From assembly GCA_964017145.1 (NCBI GenBank), contig OZ024841.1:2666001-2730000 (forward strand): DNA of 64,000 nucleotides, given 5' to 3'. Both the position numbers and the translations under genes were made by a program. The notes beneath the pieces are model-generated. The model was not told where the DNA came from. It made no database searches and worked only from the letters and a program-made list of their open reading frames with translations. This DNA comes from Agrocybe praecox. Its lineage: Eukaryota; Basidiomycota; Agaricomycetes; Agaricales; Agrocybaceae. How positions within the stretch are numbered: the stretch's first letter is position 1; every line of letters begins with the position of its first letter. Below, in pieces: positions 59,862 through 64,000 of the stretch.

Positions 59862-61443
59862 TCATGTGATGTAAGCATAGACATATCTTATCTTCTGCAT
59901 GATGCTGAGGGACACTTGTGATCGTGGGATAGCAATACGGGGTCTTGTGAATAATGCTGGTGCTGATTTCTTGGTGGTCGTTAATGTAAAAACTATAATT
60001 CCTTGTTCATAATGCATGATTTCCTTGAGGCAAATGATTTTTGATGTGTTGTCTGGCTGAATTCTGTATGTGAAACTGACAGTGTCTCCTTCTTGAAAAA
60101 TATGATCCTCCGTGTAATGTGTCACTAGCCAACATTTGCAATTTTCACTTGCCTCAAACACTCCAGCAATTTGAATAAATGGATATATTGAGACTTTATT
60201 GATTTTTTGAGGTCCGGTGTCAGCATTGGATCCTGTTTCTTGTTAAAAACAGGACAACAGAAAGTTGTTGAGAAGGAAGGAATACATTCATTCCCAAAGC
60301 CCTACAATCATAATCGACACTAACACTTCTAGAAACAATAAAACCCAAGCTACATATGTGAGAAAAACATGATACACATGACAAAATAAACATGACATAT
60401 TTGTCAGCCTAAAAAGAAAAACACATGGTTACAAGCCTAGAAACATTATAATTATGACATATGCAACAAACTGGAATGACATATGTGTCGACCTAGCATG
60501 TCATATTTGTCAGCCTAACAGAAAACATACAGTTACAAGCTCAAAAACATTATGATCATGACATATCTGTCAGTCTAACACAAAGCACATGGTTACCAAC
60601 ATAAAAAACATTATGATTAACACCTTTCACTATGAAACATGAACAAGAAAGTAGGATAGAAAATAGTATAAATATGTAGTAGATAATAGACAAGAATAAT
60701 CATCCTACCTTTCCCCCACAACTTTACTGATTTAAAACTCTTACTAAGAAAGCTTTTACTTACAAAGTTTTACTGCTTACCTCAAGGATCACTTACTTTT
60801 ATTAAAAAGTTGAGGTAACTCAGAAGTGGCAAGCATTGATAAGCCTTGTCATTCAGATTCTGTTTTGCCAAGAAAATATTTCTTTCTTTTCTCCCGCGGT
60901 ATTTTAGAAGTGTAAGCATCCTTATCATCCAGATTCTGACTTACAAATAAGATATATCCCTGTCTTCCAAGTTATACGAGCTACAAATTCAGTACTTCAG
61001 AAGTGTTAAGCATTGATAAGTCTTAGCATCCAGATTCTGATCTACATGGTCTATGAATAAAATATTTCAGAAGTAATAAGCATTGATAAGCCTTATCATC
61101 CAGATTCTGATCTACAAGAATACTTCTACTTCAAGTATTAACAGGATAAGGCATGAAGGTCAAAAAGTGATAAGCTAATATATTCTTCATCATCCAGATT
61201 TTTGACCTACTTTCTTTTTGTTACTTTCATACTCTTTGTGTATTACTCACCCTTATACTTTCATTACAGCACTACTATCTCACACTTCAACACATACTAA
61301 AATTTTACCTTTGAACCAATTGGTATATCCCAAACATAACAGTTCCAGTAAACCCAAGTGAAAACCTTTTTCACGTTGACACCAGAAGAATTGGCAACAT
61401 CCTTAGACTGTTGAACAAAGGATTGGACAGAAAGGGAAGACAT
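59862..61443 (-). CDS. Unrecognised protein, minus-strand copy with a repeat-filled intron
   Basis: Starting at 61,443 (MSSLSVQSFVQQSKDVANSS) the minus strand runs to VFTWVYWNCYVWDIPIGSK near 61,320, meets a GTAAAA donor-like site, and resumes near 60,235 (DTGPQKINKVSIYPFIQIAG), continuing through THYTEDHIFQEGDTVSFTYR to a stop near 59,862. The intervening 1.1 kb has two tandem-repeat blocks and reads as a long intron, which is unusual here. Most of the residues shared with the plus-strand copy at 55,856-56,338 are identical. The domain is unknown. This copy seems the more complete of the two, and both keep an open frame over the shared part, which argues for selection or recent duplication. 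Confidence 0.45.
60370..60620. repeat. Tandem repeat with ACATGACATATTTGTCAGCCTAA
   Basis: Four to five units of about 60-70 bp share CATATNTGTCAGCCTAACA and GGTTACAAGC. They lie in the putative intron of the minus-strand unknown gene. Confidence 0.8.
60820..61210. repeat. Tandem repeat with GATAAGCCTTATCATCCAG
   Basis: About five units, each with GCATTGATAAGCCTTATCAT-like and CCAGATTCTGATCTACA parts. The core GATAAG..CTTATC is itself a short inverted repeat. In the same putative intron. Confidence 0.8.
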
Positions 61444-61689
61444 TTTCAGAATTGAATGTGTAAGATGATGAATGTTGAGAGGAAAGAATGAATTGCCGTG
61501 GATCGTGGTGACAGTTTCATGACTTGGGCCTGGAATGAATAGATTTTTGGAAGAATTGGTGCCTTATTTGTTGCGATAGGGTTGTGATGGTAAATTAAAA
61601 TGGAGAAATATGAAAAAGGAAATATTGAAATGTAAAAATAAACAATTGATCTCTTATGCAATTTCAGGTTCATTCATATTCAATCAATT

Positions 61690-62260
61690 ATGACACATGA
61701 CAGTGCGTGTGAATGAATATTCACACAGACACATTACCTCACAGCAACAGCATGCTGCACTACTTAGCGTAGAAGCACTTTCCAGGGGAGTTCTGTTTGA
61801 CACATAAGACAGTACAGTAGTCACGTACTAGTATGTAATGGACAAGATGACAGGTTCATCATACTGTATGGGGCTAGCGGTTGTAGCTATATATAACAAA
61901 GTTACCGTAGTATACTGCAGAGCTATCTGAACCCCTGGTAACCATACTATATGAGGCCAGCCATTGTGGCTGGCAAAACAATACAATTAGCGGAGTCCCG
62001 AGAAGTCAAAATATTGTATATACAGTTTACCGGTGGGCCAGTCATGGTGTTGTAAATTATGAATAGGAAACCGGGCGCCCGAGATCAGTGATAGTGTACT
62101 TACCTGCCTTGTTTTAGCCATTAAAGGCATCCTTACAAATGTTTTGGGCATTCAAAAAGGTTACTTTGTAAGGGTACAATGAGGTCTTAGATGGAAGCTT
62201 GGTGTGAGCTCTGAAGATATCATATGCAGCCAATAAGAGGTCAGGACAATTTAATTGTAC
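61690..62260. other. Stretch with no recognisable gene
   Basis: Short palindromic pieces such as GGCCAGCCATTGTGGCTGGC near 61,956 but no bounded element. Confidence 0.4.
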
Positions 62261-62269
62261 ACATTATGA

Positions 62270-63112
62270 GAGGTGAAAAACTTAGATATCCAAAGACATT
62301 TGTATACAGACATCTGGGCACCCGAAGTACAGTGTTTAAACATGATCGGAAGGCCGGAGAAATAAATTTGACACATTACAAGGAGTACCAAAGCCATGTT
62401 CTGGACATCCAAAGTTGTAATCAGGTGCGGGAGTCCAAACACAGGGTGTCAACTTGCACAGATGTCCAAACTGAATTTTAAACACTAAAAAGCAAAGGAT
62501 TTAATTACCAGACATCCGAAGTTGGACTCAAGCTGAGACAGCGGGACAACTGAAGTAGTGTATAAACATATGTGGAGGTCCAGATACAGTAGTCCTCAGT
62601 CACCCAAAGTACAGTGTTTAGACTTGCTCGGAGGTCCGGTTACTGTAATTTTACTTGTATGAAAAGTGTAAAAATCAATTTCCGGCCCTCCGCAGTTGTA
62701 CTTGGTACAGAAAGTGTGAATATCAATGTCTGGGCACCCAAGGTACAGTGTAAAAATGTGTCTGGACGTCCGGTTACTGTAATTTTATTTGGTATGGGAA
62801 GCTTAAAATATCATTTCCCGGCCCTCCATGATTGTACTTGGTATGAAAAGCATAAAAATCAAAGTCCGGCCCCCCGCATTTACACTCACATACAAACAAC
62901 TGGACACCCAAAGTAAAGTATATAAACATGTCCGGCCATCCGGTTACTGTAATTTTACTTGGTACATGAGGGTTAAAAAATAAGTTCGCAGCCCTTCAGG
63001 GTTGTACTTGGTATGAAAAGCCTAAAATTCATTTCACAGCATTCCGCAGTCACCCTCACGTACAGACAACCGGACATCCGAAGTAAAGTGTATAGATGTG
63101 TTCGGACGTCCG
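62270..63112. repeat. CCGGACGTCCGG-type tandem array, left arm
   Basis: Diverged units of about 140 bp each contain GTCCGGTTACTGTAATTTTAC, a CCGGCCCTCCGCAGTTGTAC block and ACATCCGAAGTACAGTGT. At least four units run up to the assembly gap. Confidence 0.82.
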
Positions 63113-63312
63113 NNNNNNNNNNNNNNNNNNNNNNNNNNNNNNNNNNNNNNNNNNNNNNNNNNNNNNNNNNNNNNNNNNNNNNNNNNNNNNNNNNNNNNNN
63201 NNNNNNNNNNNNNNNNNNNNNNNNNNNNNNNNNNNNNNNNNNNNNNNNNNNNNNNNNNNNNNNNNNNNNNNNNNNNNNNNNNNNNNNNNNNNNNNNNNNN
63301 NNNNNNNNNNNN
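63113..63312. other. Assembly gap, 200 N
   Basis: A run of N of exactly 200 bases, likely a scaffold gap of set rather than measured length. Open frames that cross it are not real. Confidence 0.99.
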
Positions 63313-63544
63313 TTCATCCCCACCTCCCCCAAGTAGGTCAACCATAATAGTGCCGACTGCAGTATTTTAATGTCACCACCCCAATATTCATATCCATCCT
63401 ATCTGAGTGCCACTACTCTATCCTACATACTCTATATACTATATTCTACCTATCTACATCTATGCACTTCAGTACTTACCAAACAGACCTATGCAATGCA
63501 CCAACCCACCAGCATGCCTAGCCCAACCAACCTATTTTGTAATT

Positions 63545-64000
63545 TTTAGGCCCCTGTACTAGGTAAAATTATATCATCCGGACCTCTGAGCATCTTTACA
63601 CACTGTACGTGTCTCTGCTTGAGTGTGACTTTGGAAGTCTGAGAGGTAAATTTTAAGCTGTGGTACCAGCTAAAATTGACAATATATGTAGCTGTTTGCA
63701 TTGAGTACGAGTGTGGAGGGGCAGAAATTAATTTTTAGGCTTCTTGTACCAATTAAAATTACAGTAATTGGACCCCCGAACAAGTATAAACACTATACTT
63801 CAGGTGTCCGGATGTCTGTACATGAGTCCAACTACGGGGGGCTGAAAATCAATTGTTGTGCTTTCTGTGCTGAGTACAACTGCGGAGGGCCGGAAATTAA
63901 TTTTTAGGCCTCCCGTACTAAGTAAAATTACATTGACCGGATGTCCGAACATGTTTATACACTGTAGTGTTCGGATGTCTGTATGTGAATGCAAGTGCGG
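63545..64000. repeat. Same array in opposite orientation, right arm
   Basis: Units read as the reverse complement of the left arm, for example AAAATTACAGTAATTGGACC and GTGTTCGGATGTCTGTATGT. The array runs off the window end. Confidence 0.8.

Noticed and set aside
60370..61210. CRISPR-like spaced repeats
   Set aside because: Repeats vary in sequence and spacing, there are no unique spacers of constant length, no cas genes, and the genome is eukaryotic.
62973..63370. Open frames running across the N gap
   Set aside because: They consist largely of unknown residues and exist only because N has no stop codons.

Overview
The window reads as nuclear DNA of a mushroom-forming basidiomycete (Agaricomycetes). 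The reasons are short phase-variable introns of about 50-60 bp with GT..AG ends, NACHT-type NLR genes with a short first exon, a natural-product adenylate-forming reductase (A-T-R), F-box and AIG1/TOC-like GTPase genes of the types common in that class, and a PIF1/Helitron-type helicase remnant. No bacterial gene layout, rRNA or convincing tRNA is seen.

Region 1 (about 1-41 kb, moderate GC) is a segmentally duplicated block. Its recurring unit is the 3' part of a LAT-type amino-acid (methionine-permease-like) transporter gene. I count nine decayed copies (near 4.4, 5.1, 11.4, 21.2, 27.0, 27.6, 31.3, 36.6 and 39.6 kb), all on the minus strand. Two larger units (about 10.6-15.7 kb and 20.6-25.5 kb) join a GH38 alpha-mannosidase fragment, a permease remnant and an intact NACHT gene. 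A third unit (39.1-41.1 kb) has the permease part and the start of the NLR upstream region but no NLR. Between these lie broken single-copy genes: two MFS transporters, an F-box gene, an A-T-R reductase, the 5' end of a glucosidase II alpha gene and, further on, a D-amino-acid oxidase. The genes that look intact here are the two NLRs (13,221-15,710 and 23,048-25,490) and a 56-residue cysteine-rich secreted protein (19,183-19,353).

Two transposons can be bounded exactly. A Tc1/mariner-type element (2,822-3,643) has 36-bp perfect terminal repeats and a TA duplication, and its empty site is present in the sister repeat at 26,152. A 653-bp hAT-type MITE (41,347-41,999) has an 8-bp target duplication.

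Region 2 (about 42-51 kb) holds the D-amino-acid oxidase pseudogene and a long stretch where I could assign no gene. Region 3 (51-64 kb) starts with a multi-exon GTPase gene whose first exon is GC-rich, while the rest and everything to its right is AT-rich. One intron of this gene carries a 72-bp tandem repeat (about 17 units) that repeats a splice-acceptor-like motif. Further right are two inverted copies of an unrecognised protein gene, a 165-bp near-perfect inverted repeat, several minisatellites, and two arrays of the same unit in opposite orientation on either side of a 200-N assembly gap.

Overall the block looks like fast-turnover accessory DNA in which NLR genes are copied together with gene debris. 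The link between these parts is inferred from shared homology and order, not from expression data.
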